Shown here piece after piece: positions 27,369 to 37,058 of a stretch of DNA of 64,000 bases. The notes under the pieces are model-generated. The model was not told where the DNA came from. It was given only the letters and a program-made list of their open reading frames with translations, and made no database searches. A program made the position numbers and the translations under genes. This DNA is from JAOSJL01 sp963704035 (lineage in GTDB: Bacteria > Actinomycetota > Acidimicrobiia > IMCC26256 > JAOSJL01), in the NCBI GenBank assembly GCA_963704035.1, contig CAVPGR010000002.1, forward strand, positions 992,001-1,056,000. Reading direction: 5' to 3'. Within the stretch, counting starts at the first letter, position 1; each line of letters begins with the position of its first letter.

Positions 27369-27394
27369 GCGATCTCCCTCGTGTGTGCGGTACG

Positions 27395-28252
27395 TCACAT
27401 CTCCTCCAGGATCCGGATCCGCTCGTCGAGCGGCGGATGCGTCTGGAACAGGCGGTTCATCTTGGCCTGCTTGTGGCCCTCCTCCTCGTCGAGCGGCGAC
27501 TCGATCCAGAGTTGGGCGGTGGCCTTGGTGGCCGAGCGGACGACCGTCTGGTCTTCCTTCAGCTTCTCCAGGGCGGAGATGAGCCCCGGAGGATACCGAG
27601 TGAGCTGCACCCCGGACGCATCAGCCAGTAGCTCGCGTTGTCGGGACACGGCGAACTGCATGATCCGGGCGATGATGGGCGCCAGTACCAGCATGATGAG
27701 CGCGAACACGAGCAGCAGTCCGCCCGCAGCCCCACCCGAGTTGTTCGACCGCCGACGCCCGCCGCCCAGCCACATCATGCGGAAACCGAGGTCGGCGAGC
27801 AGCGCCACGACCCCCACCATCGTGACGGCGATGGTGGAGACGAGGATGTCGTAGTTCTTCACGTGGCTGAGCTCGTGGGCGAGCACGCCTTCGAGCTCCA
27901 CACGGTTCATCTTCTCGAGCAGTCCCGTCGTGACCGCGAGCGCAGCGTGTTTCGGGTTGCGGCCTGTGGCGAAGGCGTTGGGTGCAGGGTCGTCGACGAT
28001 GTAGAGGCGTGGCTTCTCAAGACCGCCGGCGATACACAATCCGTCGACGAGGTTGTGGTACCGGGCGAACTCCTCACGAGAAGCGGGGCGTGCCCGGCTG
28101 GCCCTGAGGGCGATGGCGTCGGACTTGAAGTACGCCCCCCACGTCAGCAGCATCGCCACGACGAACGCGACGACGATCCAGACGGGTCCGTAGCCGAAGG
28201 CGATGTCGAAAGCCGTGACGACGCCGACGATCAGCACGACGAAGCCCGCCAT
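27395..28252 (-). CDS. htpX: HtpX-like membrane zinc metalloprotease
   Basis: A 285-residue M48-family protease for membrane protein quality control. Two N-terminal membrane helices (~3-38) are followed by PNAFATGRNPKHAALAVT, the zinc site HELSHVKNYD (~135-144), two more helices, and SRQRELLADASGV with the third ligand Glu. The family N-terminus resembling IYDQIASNKRKTF is encoded immediately upstream (to ~28335), but the frame there has no ATG, GTG or TTG before a TGA. The annotated ATG therefore starts inside the first helix. The true start may be damaged or non-standard. Confidence 0.88.
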   Translation of the reverse strand: MAGFVVLIVGVVTAFDIAFGYGPVWIVVAFVVAMLLTWGAYFKSDAIALRASRARPASREEFARYHNLVDGLCIAGGLEKPRLYIVDDPAPNAFATGRNPKHAALAVTTGLLEKMNRVELEGVLAHELSHVKNYDILVSTIAVTMVGVVALLADLGFRMMWLGGGRRRSNNSGGAAGGLLLVFALIMLVLAPIIARIMQFAVSRQRELLADASGVQLTRYPPGLISALEKLKEDQTVVRSATKATAQLWIESPLDEEEGHKQAKMNRLFQTHPPLDERIRILEEM

Positions 28253-28328
28253 GATGAAGAACGTCTTGCGTTTGTTCGACGCGATCTGGTCGTAGATGTC
28301 TCTGCGGTCCTGCGAATAGGCGATGCGG

Positions 28329-28355
28329 GATCCGGCCTGCGGTCAGGCCCGGATC
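28329..28355. terminator. Hairpin between lemA and htpX
   Basis: An 11-12 bp stem with a single bulged base and loop CGGT (gatccggcctg / caggcccggatc). It overlaps the lemA stop codon. There is no T run after it, so it may be an attenuator or mRNA stability element rather than a classical terminator. Confidence 0.45.
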
Positions 28356-28905
28356 AGAACTCCACCTGGACCGGCCCGGTGCTCTCCGGGTCGGCCTCGA
28401 AGTACTCCCGCTCGGTGAAATGGAACATGCCCGCCATGACGTTGGCCGGGAAACTCTGGATCCTCGTGTTGAACGCCAGCGTCGAGTCGTTGAAGAACTG
28501 GCGGGCGTACGCGATGCGGTCCTCGGTGGAGGTGAGCTCCTCCTGGAGGTTCAGGAAGTTCTGGTTCGCCTTGAGGTCGGGGTACGCCTCGGCGACGGCG
28601 AAGAGCGACTTCAGTGCCCCTTCGAGGACGTTCTCGGCGTTGGCCTGGTCGTGGGCGCCCTCGGCGTTCATGGCCTGGTTGCGCGCCTGGGTGACCTGCT
28701 CGAAGGTCTCCTTCTCGTGGGCGGCATAGCCCTTGACCGTCTCGACGAGGTTCGGGATCAGGTCGTAGCGGCGCTTGAGCTGGACGTCGATCTGGGACCA
28801 GGCGTTGTCGACGCGGTTTCGGTCGCGGACCAGCCGGTTGTACATGAAGACCAGCACGAGGATCAGCAGAACGACGATCACGGCAACGATGATGAGAGCG
28901 GTCAC
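28354..28905 (-). CDS. lemA: LemA family protein
   Basis: A 183-residue protein: an N-terminal membrane helix (~2-21) then a long four-helix bundle with NRLVRDRNRVDNAWSQIDV, KRRYDLIPNLVETVKGYA and ARQFFNDSTLAFN, the family hallmarks. Molecular function is unknown. LemA and HtpX genes are often neighbours, as here (101 bp apart). It is complete, with an ATG start. Confidence 0.93.
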   Translation of the reverse strand: MTALIIVAVIVVLLILVLVFMYNRLVRDRNRVDNAWSQIDVQLKRRYDLIPNLVETVKGYAAHEKETFEQVTQARNQAMNAEGAHDQANAENVLEGALKSLFAVAEAYPDLKANQNFLNLQEELTSTEDRIAYARQFFNDSTLAFNTRIQSFPANVMAGMFHFTEREYFEADPESTGPVQVEF

Positions 28906-28989
28906 GGAATCTCCCCTTCAGAGGTCGAGGGCGCCCTACGACGCTCCATCATACGGTGACCATCCCCGGTCTCCAGCCATCCGGTCCTG

Positions 28990-30072
28990 TCATGGGGCGG
29001 AAACAGGGAGTAGTACCGATTCGTAGATCTCCAGGTACCGCTTCGCGAGATTGTCCATCGAGAATTCCTCCGCGCGGGCTGAACCTGCGACACGCAGTCG
29101 CTCCGCCAGGTCCGAATCCGTGAGCACCCGGCGGAGACCGTCGGCCAACGCCTCGGGGTCGCGCGGCTCGACGAGGACGGCCTCCCGACCATCACGTGCG
29201 ACCCGACGGTAACCGTCGATGTCACTCGCCACGACGGGTGTATGGGCGGCCATGGCTTCCACGAGCACGATGCCGAACGACTCACCCGAGACCGAGGGCG
29301 CGCAGAACACCGAGGCGCCGCGCAGTCGGCGGGCGAGTTCGCGGTCGTCGATCAGGCCCAGCCAGCTCACGCCGTCGGGTGCCGACGCCCGGAGATGCTC
29401 CGTGTCGGGGCCCTCTCCCGCCACCCAGAGGTCCGCGAGATCTCCGAGGTTCCGGTAGGCGTCCAGCAGAACCCCGAGACCCTTCCGCGGCTCGTGGCGG
29501 CCCACGAACATGATCGCGGGGCGCTCTGCGGGCCACGGAGACGCCGAAGCGAAACGACCCACCTCCACGCCGTTGGGCAGGAGTAGACACTCACCGCTGA
29601 CCTGCGCCAGCGCCGTCTCACGCGCCTCCTCCGACACGGCCACTGCCGCCGAGAGGCGTCGGCTTGACCGCCGCGTGAGCGGCCGGCCGATCAGGTATGC
29701 GCGACTCGGATCGCCCGAAACGTGGAAGGTCCCCACGATGGGCCACGCCCCGTCGAGGAGGGTGGAGATCGTGGGGCCCGGCACGAACGGCTCGTGAAGA
29801 TGGACCACGTCGGGGTCGATGTCGCGCAGGGCGTCGCGCGTGCGACGTGCCACCGCCGGACCCGGGGCGATCGGTGCGATCGAGCCGTTGGTGGGGAGGC
29901 CCGTGGTGGCACCGACGGTGACGACGCCGGGCTCGGGTGGCGGTCCGTCGCACGGGCCGACGACGCGCGCGTCGACGCCGCGGGCGCGCAGCGCCCGGGC
30001 GAGCCCGAGGACCTGCCCCTGCACGCCGCCGGGTATCGACAACGAATAGGGACAGATGATCGCGACTCTCAT
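28990..30072 (-). CDS. pimA: Phosphatidylinositol alpha-mannosyltransferase (PimA-like)
   Basis: GT4 glycosyltransferase, 360 residues, expected to add the first mannose to phosphatidylinositol at the inner membrane face. N-terminal Rossmann domain: MRVAIICPYSLSIPGGVQGQ, a near-perfect family start, and VVHLHEPFVPG. C-terminal domain: MFVGRHEPRKGLGVLLDAY and the EX7E motif in SGESFGIVLVEAMAAHTPVV. It is the third gene of pgsA-patA-pimA. A 12-bp tandem array lies in the gap to patA. The ATG at 30072 has TCTGGAG directly upstream. Confidence 0.92.
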   Translation of the reverse strand: MRVAIICPYSLSIPGGVQGQVLGLARALRARGVDARVVGPCDGPPPEPGVVTVGATTGLPTNGSIAPIAPGPAVARRTRDALRDIDPDVVHLHEPFVPGPTISTLLDGAWPIVGTFHVSGDPSRAYLIGRPLTRRSSRRLSAAVAVSEEARETALAQVSGECLLLPNGVEVGRFASASPWPAERPAIMFVGRHEPRKGLGVLLDAYRNLGDLADLWVAGEGPDTEHLRASAPDGVSWLGLIDDRELARRLRGASVFCAPSVSGESFGIVLVEAMAAHTPVVASDIDGYRRVARDGREAVLVEPRDPEALADGLRRVLTDSDLAERLRVAGSARAEEFSMDNLAKRYLEIYESVLLPVSAP

Positions 30073-30096
30073 CTCCAGAACTCTCTCACGTCGATC

Positions 30097-30144
30097 ACAC
30101 CCATAGGCACACCCATAGGCACACCCATAGGCACACCCATCAGG
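30097..30144. repeat. 12-bp tandem array x4 between patA and pimA
   Basis: Four adjacent units of acacccataggc; the last reads acacccatcagg and holds the patA stop codon (TGA at 30142-30140). The array fills most of the 67-bp gap ahead of pimA. Confidence 0.85.
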
Positions 30145-31072
30145 CCCACACGTCGGACAGACGCGCGGGCAGGAACCGGCGGCGCGTCGTTCGGTCGCTC
30201 GGCCAGTTCGGCTGCATCATGTGCCACTGCTCGGGCGCCACCCGGATGAGATCCTCGAGCTCGAACGCGAGCCGCTGCGTGAGCTCGGCGATGTTGTCGC
30301 GGAGCTTCCCCCGTCGGGTCGTCTCGAGCGGAGGGCGCACCACCGCATGATGCCCGCCGCCGGCGAGGAAGTACACGGCGGAAGGAAACAACGGTGCCCC
30401 GGTCCGCAGCGCCAGAAGGGCGGGCCCGGAGGGAAGCGTGGTTCTTTCACCGAAGAACTCGACCTCGACGCCGTCGCCACTGAGATCGCGGTCACACAGA
30501 AGAGCCAGGGCCCTGCCGGCACGCAGCGTCCGGAGCGCGGAGGTGCCGACGTCAGGACCCAGGGGTATGACTTCCACGCCGATGGCCCTGCGCACGGACA
30601 CGAACCACTCGAGCAGTTCCGGAGGTTCCACCTTCTCGACGACGGCTGTGAGGGGATGGCCCTGCGATGTCATCCAGAGCGCCGCGGCCTCCCACCCCCC
30701 GAGGTGGGGAAGGGCCAGGATCGCTCCGTCACCCCGGGCGGTCGCGTCCGCGATGGGCTCGAAACCCTCGATGCTGAAGCCGGCGATGACCTCGTCGGGC
30801 CGGGTCGGCAGTCGGAACAGCTCGAGCCAGTAGCGACCGTAGGATTCGAACGCCGCTGCCACCGACCGTCGGGTGGCGAGCTCACCGCGGCGCCGCCCGT
30901 ACGCGCGCTCGAGGTTGCGCCGCACGATGCGGCGACGCTCCGGCTGGGCCACCGACAGCATCCGACCGAGCGTGCGCGCCGCCGGCTCTCCCACCCGGGC
31001 GGGAACACGCTGCGCGAGCTCTGCGGCACTTCGGTATGCGAGGTACGCCAACCGGTCCGTCGGCCGGGTCAC
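30140..31072 (-). CDS. Phosphatidylinositol mannoside acyltransferase (PatA/LpxL family)
   Basis: Lysophospholipid acyltransferase-fold enzyme, ~310 residues from GTG 31072. The H(X4)E catalytic motif is in LALPHLGGWEAAALW, with later blocks ALLCDRDLSGDGVEVEFFG, LALRTGAPLFP and PEQWHMMQPNWP, as in LpxL/PatA proteins. It should acylate the PimA product. The frame opens to 31195 inside pgsA, but the extra 41 residues are low-complexity; GTG 31072 or TTG 31081, just after the pgsA stop, fit better. It is sandwiched between pgsA and pimA. Confidence 0.87.
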   Translation of the reverse strand: MTRPTDRLAYLAYRSAAELAQRVPARVGEPAARTLGRMLSVAQPERRRIVRRNLERAYGRRRGELATRRSVAAAFESYGRYWLELFRLPTRPDEVIAGFSIEGFEPIADATARGDGAILALPHLGGWEAAALWMTSQGHPLTAVVEKVEPPELLEWFVSVRRAIGVEVIPLGPDVGTSALRTLRAGRALALLCDRDLSGDGVEVEFFGERTTLPSGPALLALRTGAPLFPSAVYFLAGGGHHAVVRPPLETTRRGKLRDNIAELTQRLAFELEDLIRVAPEQWHMMQPNWPSDRTTRRRFLPARLSDVWA

Positions 31073-31085
31073 GTCAACCAAGGCG

Positions 31086-31799
31086 TCAGGGCCGCGTGCG
31101 GCGTCCGGCCCGGGTGCGCTCGCGTCGGGCCCGACTCGATCCGGGGCGGGGCTCCCACCAACGACGCCTCGGCGAGTCTTCACCGGTGACCTCACGCCGG
31201 TGACGGATCCGTCGTGGTTCGCGCGGGGGCCCGGCCTGGCGCCAGACCATGACGAAGCGCTGCCCGACGGTGAACGCGCTCAGGACGAGCATGATCCACA
31301 GGACGGGCACGAGAATGCCGAAGGCGAGGCCCACGGCGAGGAGGATCATCCGCTCGGCGCGCTCCATGAGGCCGCCCTTGGCGGTGAGACCGAGCGATTC
31401 GGCCTTGGCGCGCTCGTAGGAGATCGTGGCTCCGAGCGCGGCCACCGCGAAGGCGAGGATCGGGAGGTAGGCACTTTCGGGCGCCAGATACCAGGCGACA
31501 CCGCCGAGCAGGAGAGCATCGGAGACGCGATCGGCGACCGAGTCGAAGAACGATCCGCGGGGGCCGGCGTTTCCACTGCCGCGGGCGACGGTTCCGTCGA
31601 GGACGTCGAGAAGACCGCTGACAACGAGCCCGAACACACCCCAGATCAGGTTTCCGGTACCGATCAGAACGGCCGTGACGATCGACGCCATCAGTCCGAG
31701 CACCGTGAGGAGGTTGGCCGTCACCCCGATACGTCGTAGGCCCGCGCCGATCGGGGTCAGGCCCTGTTGCACTCCGTTGCGGAGACGTCCGTCGAGCAT
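31086..31799 (-). CDS. pgsA: CDP-alcohol phosphatidyltransferase (phosphatidylinositol phosphate synthase-like)
   Basis: A 237-residue integral membrane enzyme. The CDP-OH-P motif is complete in LLDVLDGTVARGSGNAG and GSFFDSVADRVSD (DG-x2-AR-x8-G-x3-D-x3-D, residues ~65-95). About six helices are visible, and the last ~45 residues are an Arg-rich tail. The context (patA and pimA downstream) argues for the phosphatidylinositol phosphate synthase of actinobacteria rather than phosphatidylglycerophosphate synthase. The ATG at 31799 gives MLDGRLRNGVQQGLTPIG; the open frame further upstream is shadow. Confidence 0.9.
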   Translation of the reverse strand: MLDGRLRNGVQQGLTPIGAGLRRIGVTANLLTVLGLMASIVTAVLIGTGNLIWGVFGLVVSGLLDVLDGTVARGSGNAGPRGSFFDSVADRVSDALLLGGVAWYLAPESAYLPILAFAVAALGATISYERAKAESLGLTAKGGLMERAERMILLAVGLAFGILVPVLWIMLVLSAFTVGQRFVMVWRQAGPPREPRRIRHRREVTGEDSPRRRWWEPRPGSSRARRERTRAGRRTRP

Positions 31800-31857
31800 C
31801 TGGCGCTTCCTCGGCCGTTCGAGCAGATTCCGCGAGCAGGTGTCGTCGGACCAGAGT

Positions 31858-31873
31858 GCTCGCGTTCGCGAGC
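31858..31873. promoter_or_regulatory. Inverted repeat in pgsA/EF-G-like divergent region
   Basis: Perfect palindrome GCTCGCG-TT-CGCGAGC in the 178-bp divergent region between pgsA and the EF-G-like gene. It could be an operator for either gene. No known regulator motif is recognised. Confidence 0.35.
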
Positions 31874-31911
31874 AGAGTAGCAGGCCTGCTCGGAGCACGC
31901 CGACATCCGAG

Positions 31912-31927
31912 CCCTCAACGATGAGGG
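31912..31927. promoter_or_regulatory. Small hairpin upstream of EF-G-like gene
   Basis: CCCTCA-ACGA-TGAGGG, a perfect 6-bp stem about 50 bp before the GTG start at 31978. A TACACT that might serve as a -10 element follows it at ~31944. Confidence 0.3.
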
Positions 31928-31977
31928 GACACCTGCCCGGCATACACTCGCCGGGCTCGCGATCGGCTGGAGGTGCC

Positions 31978-33978
31978 GTGAAACCGGTGACCACGGACAG
32001 GATTCGCAACGTCGCTCTCGTCGGACACGGGGGCGCGGGCAAGACGACTCTCGCCGAAGCGATGCTCCTCGAGTCGGGAACGATCAAGCGGACCGGCTCG
32101 GTCGAGGACGGCACCTCGGTGTGCGACTTCGACCCCGAGGAGCAGCGACGGGGCATCTCCGTCTCGCTCGCCGTCGCCCCGCTGGCGTTCGACGACCACA
32201 AGGTGAACCTGATCGACACGCCGGGCTACGCCGACTTCGTGGGAGACGTCGCCGCCGGGTTGCGCGTCGCCGACCTCGCCATCTTCGTGGTGTCGGCAGT
32301 CGAGGGTGTCGAGGTCGGCACCGAGACGGCCTGGCGCCTCGCCGAGGCGGAGAACATCCCACGAGCGGTCTTCATCACGAAGCTCGACCGCGAGCGGGCG
32401 TCCTTCGACAGAACGCTGACGGCACTGAAGAGCGCATTCGGAAACGGGATCGCACCTCTCGAGCTCCCGATCGGCCAGGAGAACGACTTCCGCGGTGTCA
32501 TCGACCTGTTGGAAGACCGCGCGCGCACGTATTCCGACGGCACAGCGACCGAAGGTCCGATCCCCGAGGAACTCGCTTCGACGGAACATGAGGTTCACGA
32601 GGCGCTCGTCGAGGGAATCGTCGTAGGTGACGACGCCCTCATGGAACGGTACCTGGCCGACGAGAAGGTCGACGTGGGCGAACTGGCGCACGCCCTGGCC
32701 TCGGGAATCGCCTCGGCCGACGTCTTCCCGGTGCTGTGCGGAAGCGGGTCGGAGCACGTCGGCATCGATCGTCTTCTTCGCTTCATCGTCGACGAGGGTC
32801 CGGCACCCACCGACCAGGGTGGGCCACCGGCGGCCCTCGTCTTCAAGACGGTCGCCGACCCGTACGTCGGTCGTGTGAACCTGTTCAAAGTCCTGGCCGG
32901 GCCCGTTCGCGTCGATGACCACCTCACGAACGTGCGAACCGGAGCCGACGCGCGCCTCCATCAGATCACGACGATTCGCGGCAAGGAACAGGAGCCCACG
33001 AGCGAAGTGCCCGTCGGCGATCTGGCCGCCGTCGCCAAGCTGACCGACACCACGACCGGGGACGTCCTCGCCGCGCCGGGTTCCACGGCCACGGCCGAGC
33101 CACTCACGGCACCGGTGCCGGTACTCGCGACGGCGATCCGCGCCACGTCGAAGGCCGATGACGACAAGCTCGCCACGGCACTGCACCGTCTCGACGACGA
33201 AGACCCGTCGTTGCAGGTCCGTCGCAACGATCGCACGCACCAGGTGGTGCTCCGCGGCATGGGTGAAACACACCTCTCCCTCGCCATCGCACGATTGCAC
33301 GACAAGTTCGGGGTCCAGGTCGACGAGGAGCCCGTGAAGGTCGAATACCGCGAGACGGTGACGGGTTCGGCCGAAGCCGAGGGGAAACACAAGAAGCAGA
33401 GTGGAGGACACGGGCAGTTCGGCGTGGCGACCATCCGCCTCGAACCGGGACCGCCCGGCACCGGCCTGGAGTTCGTCGACGCCGTCGTCGGGGGCGCGAT
33501 TCCCCGCCCGTTCATTCCGGCGGTCGAGAAGGGGATCCGCGACGCGATGGAGCACGGAGGCGTGAGGGGGTTCCCGGTCGTCGACGTGAAGGTGACGCTC
33601 CTCGACGGCAAACACCACAGCGTCGACTCGAACGAGATGAGCTTCAAGATGGCGGGCTCATTGGCGTTCCGTTCCGCGATGGCCGACGCCCATCCGGTCG
33701 TCCTCGAACCCATCAGCGAGCTCGTGGTCACGGTTCCCGATGAGTTCCAGGGCGATGTCATGGGTGATCTCAACGCCAAGCGGGGCCGCATCCAGGGCTC
33801 TGCTTCGCTGGGCCGGGGTGACGCGGAGATCGTGGCCCACGTGCCGACATCGGAACTCCAGCGCTACGCCATCGACCTACGCTCGATGACCCACGGGCGT
33901 GGGACGTTCGCGGTGAGTCACGACGGCTACGAGCAGGTTCCCGCCCACCTCGTCGACAGGCTGTCAGCCGACAACTAG
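31978..33978 (+). CDS. Elongation factor G-like GTPase (FusA2-type)
   Basis: A 666-residue translational GTPase. G1 is GHGGAGKTTLAEAML (~15-29), G2 RRGISVSLA, G3 NLIDTPGYADF and G4 TKLDRERASFDR; domain II starts near FKTVADPYVGRVNLF. Domain III (GMGETHLSLAIARL), domain IV (KKQSGGHGQFGVATIRL; GGAIPRPFIPAVEKGIRDA) and domain V are all present. G4 has Thr instead of Asn (TKLD), a feature of the second EF-G class, so this is probably not the main translocase. The GTG start has GGAGG 5 bp upstream. It is the lone plus-strand gene here, convergent with the next gene (stops overlap by 4 bp). Confidence 0.9.
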   Translation: MKPVTTDRIRNVALVGHGGAGKTTLAEAMLLESGTIKRTGSVEDGTSVCDFDPEEQRRGISVSLAVAPLAFDDHKVNLIDTPGYADFVGDVAAGLRVADLAIFVVSAVEGVEVGTETAWRLAEAENIPRAVFITKLDRERASFDRTLTALKSAFGNGIAPLELPIGQENDFRGVIDLLEDRARTYSDGTATEGPIPEELASTEHEVHEALVEGIVVGDDALMERYLADEKVDVGELAHALASGIASADVFPVLCGSGSEHVGIDRLLRFIVDEGPAPTDQGGPPAALVFKTVADPYVGRVNLFKVLAGPVRVDDHLTNVRTGADARLHQITTIRGKEQEPTSEVPVGDLAAVAKLTDTTTGDVLAAPGSTATAEPLTAPVPVLATAIRATSKADDDKLATALHRLDDEDPSLQVRRNDRTHQVVLRGMGETHLSLAIARLHDKFGVQVDEEPVKVEYRETVTGSAEAEGKHKKQSGGHGQFGVATIRLEPGPPGTGLEFVDAVVGGAIPRPFIPAVEKGIRDAMEHGGVRGFPVVDVKVTLLDGKHHSVDSNEMSFKMAGSLAFRSAMADAHPVVLEPISELVVTVPDEFQGDVMGDLNAKRGRIQGSASLGRGDAEIVAHVPTSELQRYAIDLRSMTHGRGTFAVSHDGYEQVPAHLVDRLSADN

Positions 33979-34505
33979 CCGGCCTCTGAAGCCGCCCCCG
34001 AGGTCGCCCCACCGGGGAGACCGTAGGCGGACCAGTCCTCGGGATTCTCCTCGGTGTAGGAGCCCAGGATCTCGCCGTCGACTCCGTCGAGCTCCACGAG
34101 CCCACGGGTCCGCGGTGGGGACTCCGCCGAGTACACGAGAATCCGCCACGTCGGTCGGCTTCGCAGGCCCCGCCATGCGAGCTGAGCGGAAGCGTGCCCG
34201 ACAGGCATGCCGACGGCGCGGTTGGCGAGCGCCAGCGCCTCGGTCTGGTCGACCCGCAGATGCCACCCGGCCACGAAGTGGTAGGCGGCGACGACCACCA
34301 GAACGACGGCCGCTACCAGCAGCGCGGACGTGGCCCCCAGTGCCCAGGCGCCCGCGCACACGCCCGCCACGACGAGATACAGCGTGCCCGCTATGCGTCG
34401 GCGCGCGATGTCGGGAAACGTGTACGGCCCGACGAAGGCCGTGACGTCGAGATCCTCGGGAAGCGCGTCCTGGGGCGAGTCTTCCGCCTCGTTCTCTTCG
34501 CTCAC
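33975..34505 (-). CDS. Two-helix membrane protein of unknown function
   Basis: A 176-residue protein. An acidic N-terminus (EENEAEDSPQD) and a soluble segment precede two closely spaced membrane helices (~38-55 and ~58-80). A C-terminal domain of ~95 residues follows, with WHLRVDQTEALALANRAVG and RILVYSAESPPRTRG. I do not recognise the family. The start GTG 34505 overlaps the stop of the HIT gene (GTGA), so it is coupled to it; that excludes the longer open frame upstream. Confidence 0.7.
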   Translation of the reverse strand: MSEENEAEDSPQDALPEDLDVTAFVGPYTFPDIARRRIAGTLYLVVAGVCAGAWALGATSALLVAAVVLVVVAAYHFVAGWHLRVDQTEALALANRAVGMPVGHASAQLAWRGLRSRPTWRILVYSAESPPRTRGLVELDGVDGEILGSYTEENPEDWSAYGLPGGATSGAASEAG

Positions 34506-34999
34506 GGTGTCGGCCACGCGGCTCGGAGCTTCTCGTAGCTCGTGCGGAGGTCTTCGGGCATGACACGAGTCTCGGCCACCGTTGTCATGAAGTTTGTATC
34601 GGCGCTCCATCGGGGCAGGACGTGGACGTGCAGGTGGCCGGGGACGCCGGCACCCGCCGCCCGTCCCAGGTTCACACCGACGTTGATCCCTTCGGGGTGA
34701 AAGGCCGCCTTCACCGCCACCGTCGCGTCGCGCACCATGCCCATGAGGCTGGTGAGCTCCTCGTCGTGCAGCTCGTCGAGCTCGGCAACCCGACGAAGCG
34801 GCGCCACCATGCAGTGTCCACACGAGTACGGGTACGCGTTCATGACAGCGAACGCGACGTCGTTGCGGGCGAGCACGAGCGCTTGGTCGGGATCGGCGGC
34901 GGCCAGGCGCTCGAAGAGGTCACCGGTCGCTCCCGTGACCTCCGCCTCTTCGGTGACGTAGGCCGCGCGCCAGCCGGCCCACATCCGCTCGAGGCTCAC
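34502..34999 (-). CDS. HIT-family nucleotide hydrolase/transferase
   Basis: A 165-residue histidine-triad protein with the catalytic motif HLHVHVLPRW (~128-137). N-terminal features FAVMNAYPYSCGHCMVAPLRR include CGHC, typical of the actinobacterial HIT proteins next to thrS and pgsA (AP4A phosphorylase-like). GTG 34999 overlaps the thrS stop (GTGA). It probably hydrolyses dinucleoside polyphosphates or AMP conjugates; the exact substrate is unknown. Confidence 0.88.
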   Translation of the reverse strand: MSLERMWAGWRAAYVTEEAEVTGATGDLFERLAAADPDQALVLARNDVAFAVMNAYPYSCGHCMVAPLRRVAELDELHDEELTSLMGMVRDATVAVKAAFHPEGINVGVNLGRAAGAGVPGHLHVHVLPRWSADTNFMTTVAETRVMPEDLRTSYEKLRAAWPTP

Positions 35000-36979
35000 A
35001 GCCGCTCCCCGACGACATCGGCTGCCAGTTGTTCGACGAAGTCGTCGAGGGGTACGTCGCGCTCGGGGTCGTCGACGCCCCGCTCGTTGACACCGACCGT
35101 GCCGGCCTCCGAATCGGTATCGCCGACCACCAGAACGTACGGAACCTTGGCGACCTTGGCGTCGCGGACCCGTGCACCGAGCGAATCGTGGAAGGCCTCC
35201 ACGAGCTCGGCGCGGTAGCCCTCGGACACGAGCCGATCGACGACGCGCCGTGCATAAGGATCGTGGCGGTCGGCCACGGGGAGAACCGTCACCTGCACCG
35301 GAGCGAGCCAGGTGGGGAACGCTCCCGCGTAGTGCTCGACGAGCAAGCCGAAGAATCGTTCGATGGAACCGAAGAGCGCCCGGTGGATCACGATCGGCTG
35401 GTGCCGCTCGTTGTCGGCCCCGACGTAGCGCAGGTCGAAGCGCGCCGGGAGCTGGAAATCCACCTGGAGGGTCGAGAGTTGCCAGCGTCGACCGATGGCG
35501 TCGCGCACGTGGATGTCGATCTTCGGACCGTAGAAGGCACCTTCGCCCTCCGCGATCTCGTAGGGGATCCCCGAACCCGAGATGGCTTCGACGAGCGCGG
35601 CGGTCGCCAACTCCCAGTCACTCTCGGCGCCGACCGACTTCCCTTCGGGGCGTGTCGAGACATCGGCCTCGAAAGTGTCGAAACCGAACGAACCCAGGAG
35701 TCGCGTCACGAACTCGATCAGCTCGACGAGCACGTCGACGATCTGCTCGCGCGTGCAGAAGATGTGGCTGTCGTCCTGCGTGAAACCCCGACCCCGGAGC
35801 AGGCCGTGCAGAACGCCTGAACGCTCGTAGCGATAGACCGTTCCCAGTTCGAAGATCCTCATCGGGAGGTCGCGGTAGCTGCGCGTCTGCGACCGGTAGA
35901 TCAACATGTGGAACGGACAGTTCATCGGCTTGGGGTAGTAGCTCGCGCCCTCGAGCTCCATGGGCGGGTACATGCCCTCCGCGTAGAAGTCGAGGTGACC
36001 GCTGGTCTCCCACAGTTCGGATTTCGCCACGTGCGGAGTGAACACGAGCTCGTAGCCGGCGGCTTCGTGCTCTGCCCGCGAGTAGTCCTCCATGATGCGG
36101 CGCGCGGTCGCACCCTTCGGATGCCAGAGTGCGAGCCCCGCACCGAGCTCCTCGGGGAACGAGAAGAGATCGAGCTCCGCACCCAGACGACGGTGGTCGC
36201 GGCGTTCCGCCTCGGCGAGCCGCTCGAGATGCTCCTCGAGCGCTTTCGTCGACTCCCACGCCGTGCCGTAGATCCTCTGGAGCATCGGACGGCTCTCGTC
36301 GCCACGCCAGTACGCACCCGCGACGTGCTGCAACGCGAACGCGCCGAGGCGACCTGTGGAGGGAACGTGCGGGCCACGGCACAGATCGACGAAATCATCG
36401 CTGCCCCTGCCAGTGGGGCCATCCGCGCCGCTGTGGATTGCGGTACAGCGAGATCACGCTTCCCTCACCCACCTCCGAATCGTCGACGCGCTCGATGATC
36501 TCCCGCTTCAGCGGCTGGTCGGCGAACACGGCCAGGGCTTCGTCACGGTCCACTTCCTCTCGGACGAACTCCTCGTCGACGGCGACGATCTCACGCATCC
36601 GGTTCTCGATCCGCTCGAGATCGTTGTCCGAGAAGTGGGCGCCCCCGGGAAGCTCGAAGTCGTAGTAGAAACCGTCGTCGATCGCCGGGCCGATCGCGAA
36701 CAGAGCCCCCGGGAACAGATCCGTCACGGCCTGGGCCAGCACGTGGGCGGTCGAGTGACGAAGCACCTCGCGCCCCTCGTCGGAGGCGGGAGTGATGATG
36801 GCCACCGAGGCGTCGGAGCCGATCGGGGTGTCGAGGTCGACCCACTCCCCGTCGACCGTGGCCGCCAGGGCGTCACGGCCCAGGCGTCGGCCGATTCCGT
36901 GCGCGATCTCCCCGGGTGTGACCCCGGCGGGGTGCGTCTGTTCGGTGCCGTCGGGCAGCGTGATCGTGAGGTCGCTCAC
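34996..36979 (-). CDS. thrS: Threonyl-tRNA synthetase, frame-disrupted
   Basis: Class II synthetase of ~660 residues when both frames are joined. First frame: TGS domain (ITLPDGTEQTHPAGVTPGE) and editing domain HSTAHVLAQAV. Second frame: DLCRGPHVPSTGR, VAGAYWRGDE, the class II core (ELGTVYRYERSGVLHGLLRG, CPFHMLIYR) and the anticodon domain. The change falls in a G/C-rich stretch at 36420-36440 between SLYRNPQ and DDFVDLCRG, and one surplus base fits (length 3n+1). The gene is essential, so a real break is unlikely. Its stop overlaps the HIT gene start. Confidence 0.92.
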
Positions 36980-37058
36980 CGGCGGGCGACGTTAGCAGTG
37001 GCCCCCGGCCGTACCGGGCCGGAATCGTCGGCTACGGCGCCGGTGGCGCGACGGCCGA

